Assembly (NCBI GenBank): GCA_928212115.1
Contig: CAKMRJ010000001.1
Span: 183,251,029 to 183,315,028 of the forward strand
Source: Lactuca virosa
Lineage: Eukaryota > Streptophyta > Magnoliopsida > Asterales > Asteraceae
DNA: 64,000 nucleotides
Reading direction: 5' to 3'
Shown here: piece by piece, positions 12,563-21,988 of the stretch
Position numbering within the stretch: position 1 is the stretch's first letter
How the letters are laid out: every line of letters starts with the position of its first letter
Translations under genes and position numbers: made by a program
The notes under the pieces: generated by a model
Told to the model about the DNA's origin: nothing
The model's input: the letters and a program-made list of their open reading frames with translations, nothing else
Database searches by the model: none

Positions 12563-12584
12563 AACTTGTATTCCCCCCCCCCCC
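12563..12584 (+). repeat. poly-C tract in solo LTR I
   Basis: A run of about 12-13 C residues follows CTTGTATT. LTR H has a C-run at the homologous place (about 60030), in each case just left of the GGGGTATGAACTCACC block. Confidence 0.8.
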
Positions 12585-12919
12585 ATAAAAGCATTTAAAA
12601 TCATTTAAAAGGTTGATTTAGGGGTATGAACTCACCTGCAGTGAGTGGAGTCGATGGAAGTGTCGGGTAGGATGCTAGGTGTCAAGTGAGCACTTGAACA
12701 CACACACGGATCCTATGTAACATCTAGTGATACATAAATGTATCTAATTAGTTATTTAATCACTAATTAATCAAGTAAAGACACTCTAATGCATGAAAAC
12801 ACTTTGCTTCAAGTGCTAGGAGTGCTAAGGGTTGCATCTAAGGAGAGTATGGCCTCACTATGGACTTAACACCTCAAATGGTAGCCCCTATGTGTGTTTA
12901 CGGTTTCTGGACCATTTCC

Positions 12920-12949
12920 CCCATGAGTTTACGGCCGTAAACTCATGGG
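12920..12949. repeat. 30-bp perfect palindrome in solo LTR I
   Basis: The left half is CCCATGAGTTTACGG and the right half its exact reverse complement, a 30-bp perfect palindrome centred on GG/CC. The outer flanks ACCATT (12911-12916) and AATGGT (12950-12955) are also complementary, with a small bulge on one side. In the transcribed strand it could fold as a long hairpin, or pair between two RNA copies. Confidence 0.93.
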
Positions 12950-13084
12950 AATGGTGCATTTGTGTGTTTTAGGGTCTCATGCTTCACAAAGAAGTGTCCT
13001 AGGGTTGAATCAAAGGCCTAGGAAGTGGTTAGGGCACAAAAGGACCCCTCATTGGAGTTTACGGTCCTTGGACCATCCTTGAGA

Positions 13085-13144
13085 GTTTACGGTCGTAAAC
13101 ACTTGGGTTTACGGTCGTAAACCCATGAGTTTACGACCGTAAAC
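13085..13144. repeat. three near-palindromes GTTTACG(G/A)(T/C)CGTAAAC
   Basis: Sixteen-base units at 13085-13100, 13107-13122 and 13129-13144, 22 bp apart. Arms GTTTACG/CGTAAAC are perfect; only the two central bases vary (GT, GT, AC). They use the same word as the 30-bp palindrome at 12920. Confidence 0.92.
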
Positions 13145-13255
13145 TCATGTATGCCTCAATCTTTTCGTGTTTTGGTGTTTCCAGCTCATGCATGCAAGTT
13201 TCTAGCCCTTTATCCAAGCATTTGAAGGTGTTAGGGGCATCAAAACACCCTTTGG

Positions 13256-13293
13256 GGGTGTTTATGGTTTTGGGAGATCCCCAAACCGTAAAC
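13256..13293. repeat. hairpin with GTGTTTA(T/C)GG arms
   Basis: GTGTTTATGGTTTTGGG, a short loop, then CCCCAAACCGTAAACAC; the arms pair with few mismatches. A further imperfect hairpin with GTGTTTACGGCCCAAACA and TGTTTGGCCATAAACAC arms lies at about 13674-13716, upstream of the minus-strand TATA region. Confidence 0.75.
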
Positions 13294-13911
13294 ACATATG
13301 TTCTTGGGGTTTTAGATGATTTTCCATGGATTAACAAGTATACTAAGCAAATAACTAGCTAGAAGGAGTATACTTACTTATATGAAGCTTGTAAGAGTGT
13401 TTAGGACCCAAAAACACTAGTGTGTTCTTGGTGTTTTGAAGAACACTTGAAGATCTAAGTAAAAACCAAGAATCCATGGATGAAATGATGTATAAACACT
13501 AGATTAAGTGTTGTATGAAAGAATCTAGGAAGGAAACACTTACATTTTGGCGGATTTGAAGAAATGAAATTATGATACTTGAGAGAAAAAGCTTGGTGTT
13601 CTTCAGGTGGGAAGTGGATAAGGAGGAAAAAGTGTGTAAACTCATGCTATATGCATGAGTTTTCAGGAAAATGGTGTTTACGGCCCAAACACCTCTTGTT
13701 TGGCCATAAACACTTAGCTAAGGTGTTGGTTGTTTTGTTTGCTACACCTCACTAATAACGTCACTTCCTTTTATTTAATCGTTTGACGAAATATAAAATA
13801 AAACACCCAAACGGACTTAAATCCGGCCAAAAATATACTGAAATGTTTTTGAATATTATATGAAGTGTTTAACGGTAGAGATTATACAAATGAAAATTTC
13901 GGGTTGTCACA

Positions 13912-15035
13912 GTCTCAAATGTTGGGCCTGTTACTTCAACGGTTGTTACCACGATGCCAATTACAAGGCCAATTTCTAAAGGAATTGTGATTGGTTCTTC
14001 TGCTGAAGGTGGTAGTAGTTCGAACCCAAAGGATACCATTGATAGTTCTTCTCACAAAGACAGAGGGAAAACGATTGTAGTTGAAAAGTCGAAAGAGGAG
14101 AAGAAAGCTGAGGCTGAAGCTGTAGTGGAGAAACTAAGAGTAGTTCAGAGCATTATGAGACTTCGTGCAAGTGATCCACCTGGAATGAACAAGGGTGATC
14201 CAAGCAAGCATTACAACTATGAAACGATCGAAGCAAAAGTTGCATATAATCATATGTATGCTTTTGAGAAGAAACCAAAGCAGAGCTACATTTATTCGAA
14301 TACAGATATGAGTCAACTTGACTTTCCAATCAACGAAATGATGTTCATCATGGCTCAGTACAAGATTGCAGAGAAATTTGACAATGATGATGAATACACA
14401 TATAAGAAACTCAGGTTTCATGCTGTTCTTGCGAAACTTCCAGAGGAAATATGGTCTCTTGTGAAATTAAGAAGGTGATCTGCATTAAGAAGGATGTTCA
14501 GTTCGAGAACATGATGCAGAACTTTCATTTTCATGTTGTAAGGGCGAATGGTCAAGTATGTGATTTCTCTGTGGCTGATTTTCCGTTGATGAACTTGTAT
14601 GATCTTATACAAGTTGTATTGCTTTTGAAAGATAAAGATGCTTCGTATCTTCGAGAAACTGAGCCAGAAGTTTTTTGTCTTGGTCTTTCTCACATCAAAA
14701 TATTCATAGACAACTACTATGAATGTTTGGCACTAACTGATGTGGAGTTGGCAACTGCGAAGGGATTGGAAGTGAAAGTTCCCATGGAACCAACGAAGCC
14801 CCAAACTGATTTAAAGAAGTATGCAGATGGGGAGATATGCTTGAAGCCATTTGGATTGGTCTTCGCAGGGAAGGATAAGAATGGGAAGGCCAATAGATTT
14901 TTGTTCCAGGCATGCGAAGTAGAGAGATATACTATGTCCCAATATACAAACTTTATTGTTCGTTTGAATAACTGCAAGAAGAATAATGAAGGGGACAAGA
15001 AAGAGTTGAAGAGGATTATTCCCTGGTACTCATAA
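13912..15035 (+). pseudogene. third ORF, C-terminal part (element A)
   Basis: Resumes after solo LTR I in the frame expected once the insertion is discounted. A Ser/Lys/Glu linker (13980-14130) precedes a mixed domain with RLRASDPPGMNKGDPSKHYN and KPKQSYIYSNTDMSQLDFP, then FHAVLAKLPEEIW (about 14140-14460). A one-base frameshift at about 14455-14475 moves the rest into another frame, which ends at a stop codon at 15033. The final part includes FHVVRANGQVCDFSVADFPL and YDLIQVVLLLKDKDA. No enzyme motif is recognisable. The ORF ends 64 bp before the polypurine tract, so it is the last gene of the element. Confidence 0.6.
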
Positions 15036-15099
15036 ATACGAAGGGTGATGCTGTATGCTATACAGATTCTCACGAATTGAAGAAGATCGACATTATTAC

Positions 15100-15111
15100 A
15101 AAGGGGGAGAT
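15100..15111 (+). other. polypurine tract of element A
   Basis: AAAGGGGGAGAT immediately before the TG of the 3' LTR; the plus-strand DNA primer site in LTR retrotransposons. Confidence 0.9.
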
Positions 15112-15395
15112 TGTAAGGGTCGAAGACCTGTTGTAATATGTCGAAGACTTAATGTTATTTTACAAGGCATTTTGTAACGAAGCTTAGATGTATAGTCCTT
15201 GTAGTTTTTTGTGTGTTTTCATGTTTCCTATAAATAGAGACATTACTTAGAGATACAAAGAAGGAAGTGTATGAAATTGTCAACATTCTCTCTGTAATAA
15301 TTGAAAGCATAATAGAGCTGAAACCAGATTATATTTACTTTTCGTGTTTAAACTACATTTGTTTTACTCTGATTTGTTTCTTACTTGATTCATCA
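15112..15395 (+). repeat. 3' LTR of element A
   Basis: Starts TGTAAGGGTCGAAG next to the polypurine tract and includes a TATA box TATAAATA at 15229-15236. The end is approximate: the sequence passes into another element's integrase (TPQQNGVAE) at about 15396. At about 284 bp it is short for a SIRE LTR and may be truncated. Confidence 0.75.
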
Positions 15396-17919
15396 CTTCA
15401 TCACTCACACACCACAACAAAATGGTGTTGCTGAATGGCGGAACCGAACATTAAAAGACGCCGCAAGGACGATGCTTTGTGACTCCAAACATCCGGTCTT
15501 CTTTTGGGCCGAGGCGATCAACATGGCCTGCTATGTTCAGAACTGGGTCCTAATCAACAAAGCTCAGAGGACGACCCTGTATGAAATTCTATACGGTCAC
15601 AAGCCATCGGTTGCACACTTCCGTATCTTTGGATGTCCTTGCACCCTCCTTCACTTGGATTCCAACCCGAAGTTTAGGTCGAAGGTCGATGACTTCTACT
15701 TTGTGGGATACACCACACGCACAACATACAAGGTCTACAACAAAAGAACAAAACAAATTGTGGAATCCTATGACGTGCGCTGGCTGGAGGAGAACGAGAC
15801 TGACGCTCGAGTCGGTCCTGACTGGTTATTCAATTATGCTTCTCTATTTAAATCATTTGATGTGTTTTCGGATGTTGTCTCAAGTACTTCCTCAGGTTCG
15901 AAGGCTATTCTTGAAGATGAAGAGGAGGATGATGTCTACAGACCACCTGTGGTACCTTCTACGACTCCTACGGTGGATGCAGCTGTTCCAAGTTCTCCCT
16001 CAGATTCTTCGAGTCAACAAATCAATCCAGATGCTGTTGCCACTCCGCTCACTCCTGCAAAAAGAGAGTTCATGACCAGATATACTTCCGCTGCAACTCA
16101 AACTTTCATGGAACTTCTCTTTCCCGAGCCGATTGCGAACGAGTACGTGGCAAGCCACTCTGATAGTCCCAGATCATCTGAGGTGGAACCTTCAGCAAAT
16201 GATGGATTAGTCAATGTTCACAACCTTCCTGTCTCGTATGATGATATCAGCCGTAAGATCCCCACAAGAATTCAACGCGATCATCCGATTGAGAATGTCA
16301 TTGGGTCACTGGGAGACGGTGTCAAAACGAGAAGCCAGAGCGAAGACGTCAACACATGTATCTACTCTTGCTTTATCTCCAAGATCGATCCAAAGAACGT
16401 CCAAATGGCATTGAATGAACCCAGCTCGGTTGATGCGAAGCATGAGGAGTTACATCAGTTCGAGAAACTCGGGGTTTGGTAGTTGGTTGAGTTGCCAAAG
16501 TGCAAGAAGTCTCTTGACACACGTTGGGTCTTTCGGAACAAGCAAGATGATTCAGGGGTTATTGTGCGCAACAAGGCAAGATTGGTCGTCCGTGGATTCC
16601 GGCAGATAGAGGGTCTAGACTACACTGAGGTTTATGCTCCGGTTGCTCGCTTAGAGGCCATTAGCATTTTCCTTGTGTATGCTTCCTACATGAACTTCAC
16701 GGTTTACAAGATGGATGTCAAGACCGCCTTCTTGTATGGCGCGGTAAAGGAAGAAATCTATGTTGATCAACCTCCTGGCTTTGTCAACTCAAAGTTTCCG
16801 AATCACGTCTACAAGTTGGACAAGGCTTTATATGGGTTACATCAAGCTCTAGGGGCGTGGTATGCAACTATTACAAAGCATTTGCTCGAGGATGGATATA
16901 CACGGGGGACAATCGATCAAACCCTGTTCATTAAGCATGTTGGTGCCGCCGATCAGACTTTGGTGCAAATATACGTCGATGACATTATTTTCGGGTCAAC
17001 AATTCCACAACTGTGCAAGGAGTTCGAAGCCGTGATGAAGAAGAGGTTCGATATGAGTTCTCTGGGGGAAATGACCATGTTTTTGGGGCTTCAGGTCAAT
17101 AAAGATTCAACCGGAATCCTGCTCCATCAAGCCAAGTATGTTGACAATATGCTAGAGAAGTTCGAGTTCAGAGACGCAAAACTTGCCTTGACGCCGATGG
17201 CCGAGCGACCCCTGTTGACTCCAGATCCTGAAGGCGCATCCGTAGATAAGACTAAATACAGATCGATTATCGGATCGCTGATGTATCTGACCGCGAGCCG
17301 ACCAGACATTATGTTCGCGGTCTGTTAGTGCACACGTTACCAGGCTAATCCTAAACTTTCCCATTTAATTGCTGTCAAAAGAATTTTTCGGTATCTCAAA
17401 GGCAGCCCAAAATTGGGTCTTTGGTATCCGAAATATTCTAAATTTGATTTATATGCTTTTGCTGAAAGTAATTACGGAGGTTGTGAGCTTGACAGGAAAT
17501 CAACTTCAAGGGGATGTCAGTTTCTGGGAGATCGGCAGGTGTCATGGCAGTGCAAGAAACAGCATACAGTCTTAACCTCAACGGCGGTGGCGGAATATGT
17601 CGTTGCTTCTAGCTGTTGTTCTCAAGTCATATGGATCCAACATCTGCTGTTAGATTACGGTTTGAACTTTCTAGAAACCCCTATTTTATGTGACAACGAA
17701 GCGTCAATTCAAATTGCTAAAAATCCAGTCCAACACACAAAGACCAAGCACATCGACATCAAAGTGCATTTTATCAGAGATTGTTATGTGCGTTCGCTCA
17801 TTCAGTTGGAACTGGTTCCCACTACTAATAATGTGGCGTATTTGTTCACAAAACCGTTTAACAAAGCTAGATTCGATGTGCTTGTGGGATTTTTGAAAAT
17901 GATTCGTTTTGAAGACTGA
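15396..17919 (+). pseudogene. pol: integrase-RT-RNase H, near-intact frame (element B)
   Basis: A single frame covers about 840 residues with only two nonsense codons, TAG at 16480-16482 and TAG at 17326-17328. Order: integrase C-terminal half (PQQNGVAEWRNRTLKDAARTM, then FWAEAINMACYVQNWVL and FRIFGCPC), a Ser/Pro-rich linker, RT (DTRWVFRNKQDD at 16516, KMDVKTAFLYGAVKEEIYVD, intact YVDD at 16972-16983, SLMYLTASRPDIMFAV), and RNase H (YGGCELDRKSTSRGCQF, TSTAVAEYVVAS, KTKHIDIKVHFI, NVAYLFTKPFN). RNase H has ESN for the usual SDA near 17464 and VAE for EAE near 17589, so its catalytic residues may be damaged. The 5' boundary is the junction with element A, not a start codon. Confidence 0.88.
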
Positions 17920-17982
17920 ATTTTGTTTTAAGAGAATTTAAATTTGCACATTTCATTTCCATTTTATCCTTTGCACAAATTT

Positions 17983-17993
17983 AGGGGGAGAAA
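17983..17993 (+). other. internal polypurine tract-like site
   Basis: AGGGGGAGAAA preceded by a T-rich stretch, 64 bp after the pol stop codon and far from any LTR. It resembles this element's terminal tract (31212-31223, CAAGGGGGAGAT). Confidence 0.5.
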
Positions 17994-18471
17994 TAAAAAC
18001 AAAACAAAAATCAGAAAATTCAAAAATAAAAAAAAAACAGAAAAATTAGAAAATCCAAAAATAGCTGGTCTGTAGGTGATGTGATGGGAAGTGATACCAA
18101 TATGTGATAACAGGCAATCTGAATTTATGTAAGGTACCAAAATTGAATTGTCTAGGCTCTGTGTTCAATGCGCTGGTAGGCACGAAAGGTTTAATTGGAC
18201 TTGACTAGGCATAGATGAACTTAAGGAATCTAGAGACTTGACAAATCTTGACCTAGATAGATCCGTTTAGCCTGACAATACGACGCTTAGGTAGGTTGAG
18301 CAGGGAGATATACAAGGGAATCTGTGGATTACACTATATAATCTGTATCTAGAACCGTGGTTTAACTTTTACTCGATGTGCGGACTTTGTCCTTAATTCT
18401 GGTATTGACGGGGCGACTGGGGAATTCCGATAAATTAGGTCTGTAGAAGGTTATTTTCTTGCTTTCTTTCT

Positions 18472-18740
18472 GTTAGTCATATGTTACCTCCTCTGCGTGA
18501 TTGAAATACATATGACCTGGACTAAAACATATGCAATTTTATCTCTCTGCATCTTCTATCTATGCAATTCTTCCTGTCTGTTAGCCATTTGTTGTCTCCT
18601 CTGCGTGATTGAAACACATCCGACCTGGTACATAGCATATGCACCATTCTACTTCTCAATCCCTCTTAATCTGGTTAATCATATGTTTCACCCGCTGCGT
18701 GATTGGAAGAGATCCGACCTGGGTCTACAGCATATGCATT
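18472..18740 (+). repeat. three degenerate tandem copies, ~95-108 bp
   Basis: Copies start near 18472, 18580 and 18674. Each has a GTTAGTCATATGTT-like start, then CTGCGTGATTGAAA, a CATCCGACCTGG-type block and a terminal CATATGCA. Confidence 0.8.
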
Positions 18741-19420
18741 CTAAATTTGTCTTCTCCCATAATAATTGTCTACTCATCTAAAGTAAGGAGTATTTTGGAA
18801 GTCCCTGATTATTGGGGTATATCAGGAAGCGGGAAACATGTTCTAGTACATCTAAAATTGAACAATTAATAGGTTGTCTGTAGATCCCGCAGCTCAATTT
18901 AGGTGGACAACAATATCTTTGGTCGTCGTCAGATGAATGGTCCTTAGGAATTTTATCTAGGAACGTAAGGTCACAATGTCTTGTCACTTGTAGTATGTCC
19001 TAATTTTTTCACAATCTTTCGTGTTTAAGTGGACCACAATACCGACGATTGGCCGGATCTATTCATGAAGGGGAGGTACCGATAAACGGATTAAGGCAGT
19101 CTAAGAACTTTGATCCCAAACTCACAAAAATATTATTAGGATTGGTAAAAGAGAAATTAGTGTTAATTCATTTAAATTTAAATTTTATTTCTTTTTTATT
19201 TTTATTTTTATTTTTTATTTTGCTAAAAATCAAAAATTAAAAAATATATAGTTTAGTTTAAGTTTTTTGATTTTATTATATATTTCTTTTAATTATATTT
19301 TATTTTATTTTATTTTTAAGTCTTCAAAATGTATTATTTTTAAATAAATTGTGGTATTGGGCTTAGATTTGAGGCTTCTTGGGTTACAGCCCATGGGTGA
19401 TGGACCGAGTTTGGTCCAGG

Positions 19421-19428
19421 TATATAAA
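19421..19428 (+). promoter_or_regulatory. TATA box upstream of third ORF (element B)
   Basis: TATATAAA in GGTCCAGGTATATAAACTGG, 449 bp before the ATG at 19870. A candidate intron lies between. Promoter function is inferred from the motif and from the similar placement in element A. Confidence 0.45.
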
Positions 19429-19559
19429 CTGGAGTTAACGGCCGCTCACTCCTTTTTACTCTCACTTTCTGTATACGCTCGTGAACACTTCACCGATTCT
19501 CTCTCACTGTCAATCTTTGATTCGTCATTTTTCGTGAAATTGTTTGTTGCTACTTGTAG

Positions 19560-19860
19560 GTATGCTCATTGTGATCACCATCATGCAAATCTAACCGAAA
19601 ATCGACCGTGAATCGAGGGTTTAATCGAAGAAATTTTACTGTTCGGCGTTCACGGCTCCGTTGAATCGTTCACGGCCGATGAACGGTTCACGGCCCTTAA
19701 AGCGTTCGCGGATGTGAACCTTCTTCGACCGTGAAAACTCATTTTGACCGTGAACCCCTTTTTGGACTTAATCTCAATTTTTACCTTTAAATCAATTCCA
19801 ATAAAGCCTTATTAAATTGTTTAAATCATTTGGTTTTCTCACTTGGCTTGGTTGGTGCAG
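19560..19860 (+). other. candidate 5'-UTR intron before third ORF (element B)
   Basis: Donor CTTGTAG/GTATGC at 19559/19560. Acceptor with a T-rich tract, ending TTGGTTGGTGCAG at 19860, nine bases before the ATG at 19870. Length is 301 nt. The intron holds a cluster of CACGGCCG-type words (about 19648-19760). Confidence 0.45.
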
Positions 19861-19869
19861 ATCAAAAAA

Positions 19870-20304
19870 ATGGCTGACTTGAAATTCGCTGACATCTACA
19901 ACTTGGTTATTTTCTTGGTTGATCCACCGGCAGCCCTCATTGATTTCAAGTCCATGGTTCACGGATTGAGGAGATGTTGCCTAGCTTCTGGTCTTACAAT
20001 CAGTCCTGTCATCTACCAATGCCTGATCAAAGAATTTTGGAGCAAATCTGTAGTGCAAAGAGGTGAAGATGATGTTGTCTCCCTAGAGGTAATTGTTAAA
20101 GGAAAGAAGATTACTGTGACAGAGCAGATCATCCGTGAAGTACTGCAAATTGATGGCAAAAGGGAGTTTCCATCAGTCATTGACATGGATCAGACTGAAG
20201 CGATCATCGAACAGATGGGCTACGAAGGGGTGTTTCCTCCAACTATCATGAAGCTTCTGCCCCCTTACTGGAGGTTCTTAGCTCATGTGTTCGTAAGCTG
20301 CATT
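19870..20304 (+). pseudogene. third ORF, N-terminal part (element B)
   Basis: ATG at 19870 in the context AAAAAAATGGCT. It encodes about 145 residues before being cut by gypsy element G1: MADLKFADIYNLVIFLVD, VIYQCLIKEFWSKS, EVIVKGKKITVTEQIIREVL, and LPPYWRFLAHVFVSC at the break. I recall this layout (a hydrophobic N-terminal block, FWSKS/FWQTA-type motif, then LP..WRFL) from hypothetical retroelement-associated proteins widespread in Asteraceae. The LP..W.FL motif also occurs in element A's third ORF. It has no signal peptide and no catalytic motif. The remainder resumes at 28878. Confidence 0.7.
20300..20304 (+). repeat. TSD of G1, left copy
   Basis: GCATT; the identical right copy is at 28878-28882. 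Confidence 0.9.
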
Positions 20305-20574
20305 TCTAACAACGTAAATTTTTAAAACAATTTTTCATTTTTCAAACAACATGATTTTCATTTAAACATTCTCAAATCTCATGTTCAACAATTGCCATCA
20401 AACAAAACATATCCCAAGATCACAAAACATAAACTCCATAAGTGTGTACGGATCATGCCGGCGCCTTCCCGCGATCCTCGCTAGTACCTAAAACACATAA
20501 CACAACAACTGTAAGCATAAATGCTTAGTGAGTTCCCCAAAATACCACATACGCTCATACGCCTTTCCAGGCCA

Positions 20575-20800
20575 TAACTCTGTGGGACCTTCCGGTCCAG
20601 GTGTCTCAGGGGACTTCCGTCCTAAATCCCGGTAGACCTTCCGGTCCTACCCGTATCGACCTTCCGGTCCGTAACCTCCCGACCTTCCGGTCCATATCAT
20701 CTTGACCTTCCGGTCCTTATCATACATAACATTCATAGCACATACTTATCACATAACAGCATAAAGCACATACATCTCATAGCATATAAGACCTTCCGGT
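20575..20800. repeat. interspersed GACCTTCCGGTCC array in LTR
   Basis: About six to seven copies of GACCTTCCGGTC(C), arms GACC/GGTC around TTCC, separated by 10-20 bp of unrelated sequence, with degenerate GGACTTCCGTCC among them. The array recurs in the other LTR at about 27470-27690. Confidence 0.88.
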
Positions 20801-21062
20801 CACACATAGGTACCCTTCCAGGTACAGTATAGTGAGAAGACTCACCTCGGGTATCTCGGATAATCTCGCATACGAAAACACTGATCTACCCCCTGCCTAA
20901 ACACATAAATAGTACTCTTGAATAAATAATGGCTCTCAAAGGCTAGATTACATCCCTTCCTACAATCCCACAGAAGGGTAAAAGACCATTTTACCCCTCC
21001 CTGACCCAAAAGTCCAAATGTTGACCAAAACCCTAAAAGTCAACGAAAGTCAACAGGAGGCA

Positions 21063-21165
21063 GTACGCGGCGCGTACCATCTTTGTACGCGGGGCGTACG
21101 CCGGTGATCCATAATCGGGGTTTCAACCCCTTACGCTGCGCGTTCTGAGAGTTACGCCCAGCGTA
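21063..21165. repeat. GTACGC...GCGTAC palindromes in LTR (leader side)
   Basis: GTACGCGGCGCGTAC (21063-21077) and GTACGCGGGGCGTAC (21085-21099) have perfect arms. TTACGCTGCGCGT and TTACGCCCAGCGTAA follow. They lie downstream of the minus-strand TATA, so would be transcribed. Confidence 0.88.
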
Positions 21166-21794
21166 AGTCTCAGTTTCAGCCTTTCTTGGATTTTGGTCTT
21201 AAACGCTTAAGACATAAACTCAAACTCTAGATCTGACTTCTCTAAGATCACTTAATCCATAAAGTCGAGACCTTTAAGCCTTTGCATGACTGTAAAGGTC
21301 CCTAATCACTCTAACACCTTTCCTTCTTCCTCATAAAGTCTAGATCTCATGCATGGCTCAATATTCACGTCCAAGATTGGATTTTTATGAACATACAACT
21401 CATATTACCCTGAAATATGGCAGATCTAGGCCAATGGAGACCATTTGCTCATAAAGTCTCCACCTTGGGACCAAAAACCCTAAAAATTGGTCCAAGAAGC
21501 ACAAATCACAAATGACAAGGAAAGCTTTGAGCTTTTTACCTCAGAAAGAAGCTCCAACCTCTGTAGAACTCGGATCTACTCTTGTCCACCAACTTCTAGC
21601 TCCTAAAATGGCCTCCTCTTCTCTTTCACCACCTTGAAATGGCACTTTGAAGCTTAGAACACACACACACACAAGCTAGGAACGAAAGGTAGCTCTCTAT
21701 TAGGGTTTCACTCTCTGAAATGGTGGCTGAGGATAAGGCCTTAACATTCCTTTTATAGTGTACAAGCCACCAATTAGGGTTTGCATCTGGGCCC

Positions 21795-21895
21795 GCTACG
21801 CCCAGCGTAACCCTGGGTACGCCCAGCGTACCTAGGCGAGTCTGCGTCCAACTTAAGCGCATGAGTACGCGCAGCGTACTCTTCAGTACGCCCAG
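21795..21895. repeat. TACGCCCAGCGTA palindromes upstream of TATA
   Basis: Units at about 21796-21809, 21817-21832 and 21865-21879 plus a decayed copy near 21886, within about 140 bp upstream of the minus-strand TATA box. The right LTR has the same set at about 28678-28790. Confidence 0.88.
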
Positions 21896-21988
21896 CAAAC
21901 TCATTTGCCTTAATATTTCCTTTTAGGGTTAAACTTGACAACTTGGAAAAGAAGAAGGCTTAAATAGATATACCTGAATTTCGAGATG

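Larger units (their letters stand above)
11044..13911 (-). mobile_element. solo LTR I of a Tekay-like gypsy family
   Basis: A 2868-bp sequence beginning TGTCACACCCC and ending GGGTTGTCACA on the plus strand, so on the minus strand it reads TGTGACAACCCGAAATTTTC ... GTGTGACA, a canonical TG...CA LTR. It is bounded by 5-bp TSDs (GTCTC) and contains no internal coding region, hence a solo LTR left by recombination between two LTRs. It is collinear with LTR H at 58774-61118: shared blocks include GAGAATACAAG, TATCAGCATAAAGCT, a C-run, and CTCACCTGCAGTGAGTGG. On the minus strand it carries a weak TATA region (about 13647-13652), several palindromes and a splice-donor-like CTGCAG/GTGAGT (boundary 12636/12635). 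The third-ORF frame matches across the insertion once LTR plus one TSD is discounted. Confidence 0.92.
1..15395 (+). mobile_element. SIRE-like Ty1-copia element A, 5' end off-window
   Basis: A Ty1-copia retrotransposon read on the plus strand. Seen in order: gag zinc-knuckle remnant, long gag tail, protease, integrase, RT, RNase H, a 1.8-kb spacer, a long third ORF, a polypurine tract and a 3' LTR. The PR-IN-RT-RNase H order defines copia; a long third ORF after pol is the SIRE/Maximus arrangement. The 5' LTR and primer-binding site are not in the window. A 2868-bp solo gypsy LTR interrupts the third ORF. Coding parts carry many stops, at least four frame changes and an integrase deletion, so this copy is dead. 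The right edge, where the LTR meets another element's integrase, is known only to about 15 bp. Confidence 0.85.
17920..19420 (+). other. spacer between pol and third ORF (element B)
   Basis: No supported gene. It contains an internal purine tract (17983-17993), a three-copy degenerate repeat (18472-18740) and AT-rich DNA (19140-19330). Frames at 18497, 19049 and 19351 lack domain motifs. Confidence 0.55.

Noticed and set aside
13147..13362. Plus-strand frame of 71 residues within solo LTR I
   Set aside because: It overlaps the palindromes and a minus-strand shadow; no domain and no conservation with LTR H.
8409..15035. True retroviral-type envelope gene
   Set aside because: No signal peptide, transmembrane helix or cleavage motif could be seen; the name env-like reflects position only.
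20575..20800. Spaced repeats resembling a CRISPR array
   Set aside because: Spacers are 10-20 bp and irregular, the genome is a plant nuclear one, and both LTRs carry the same array.
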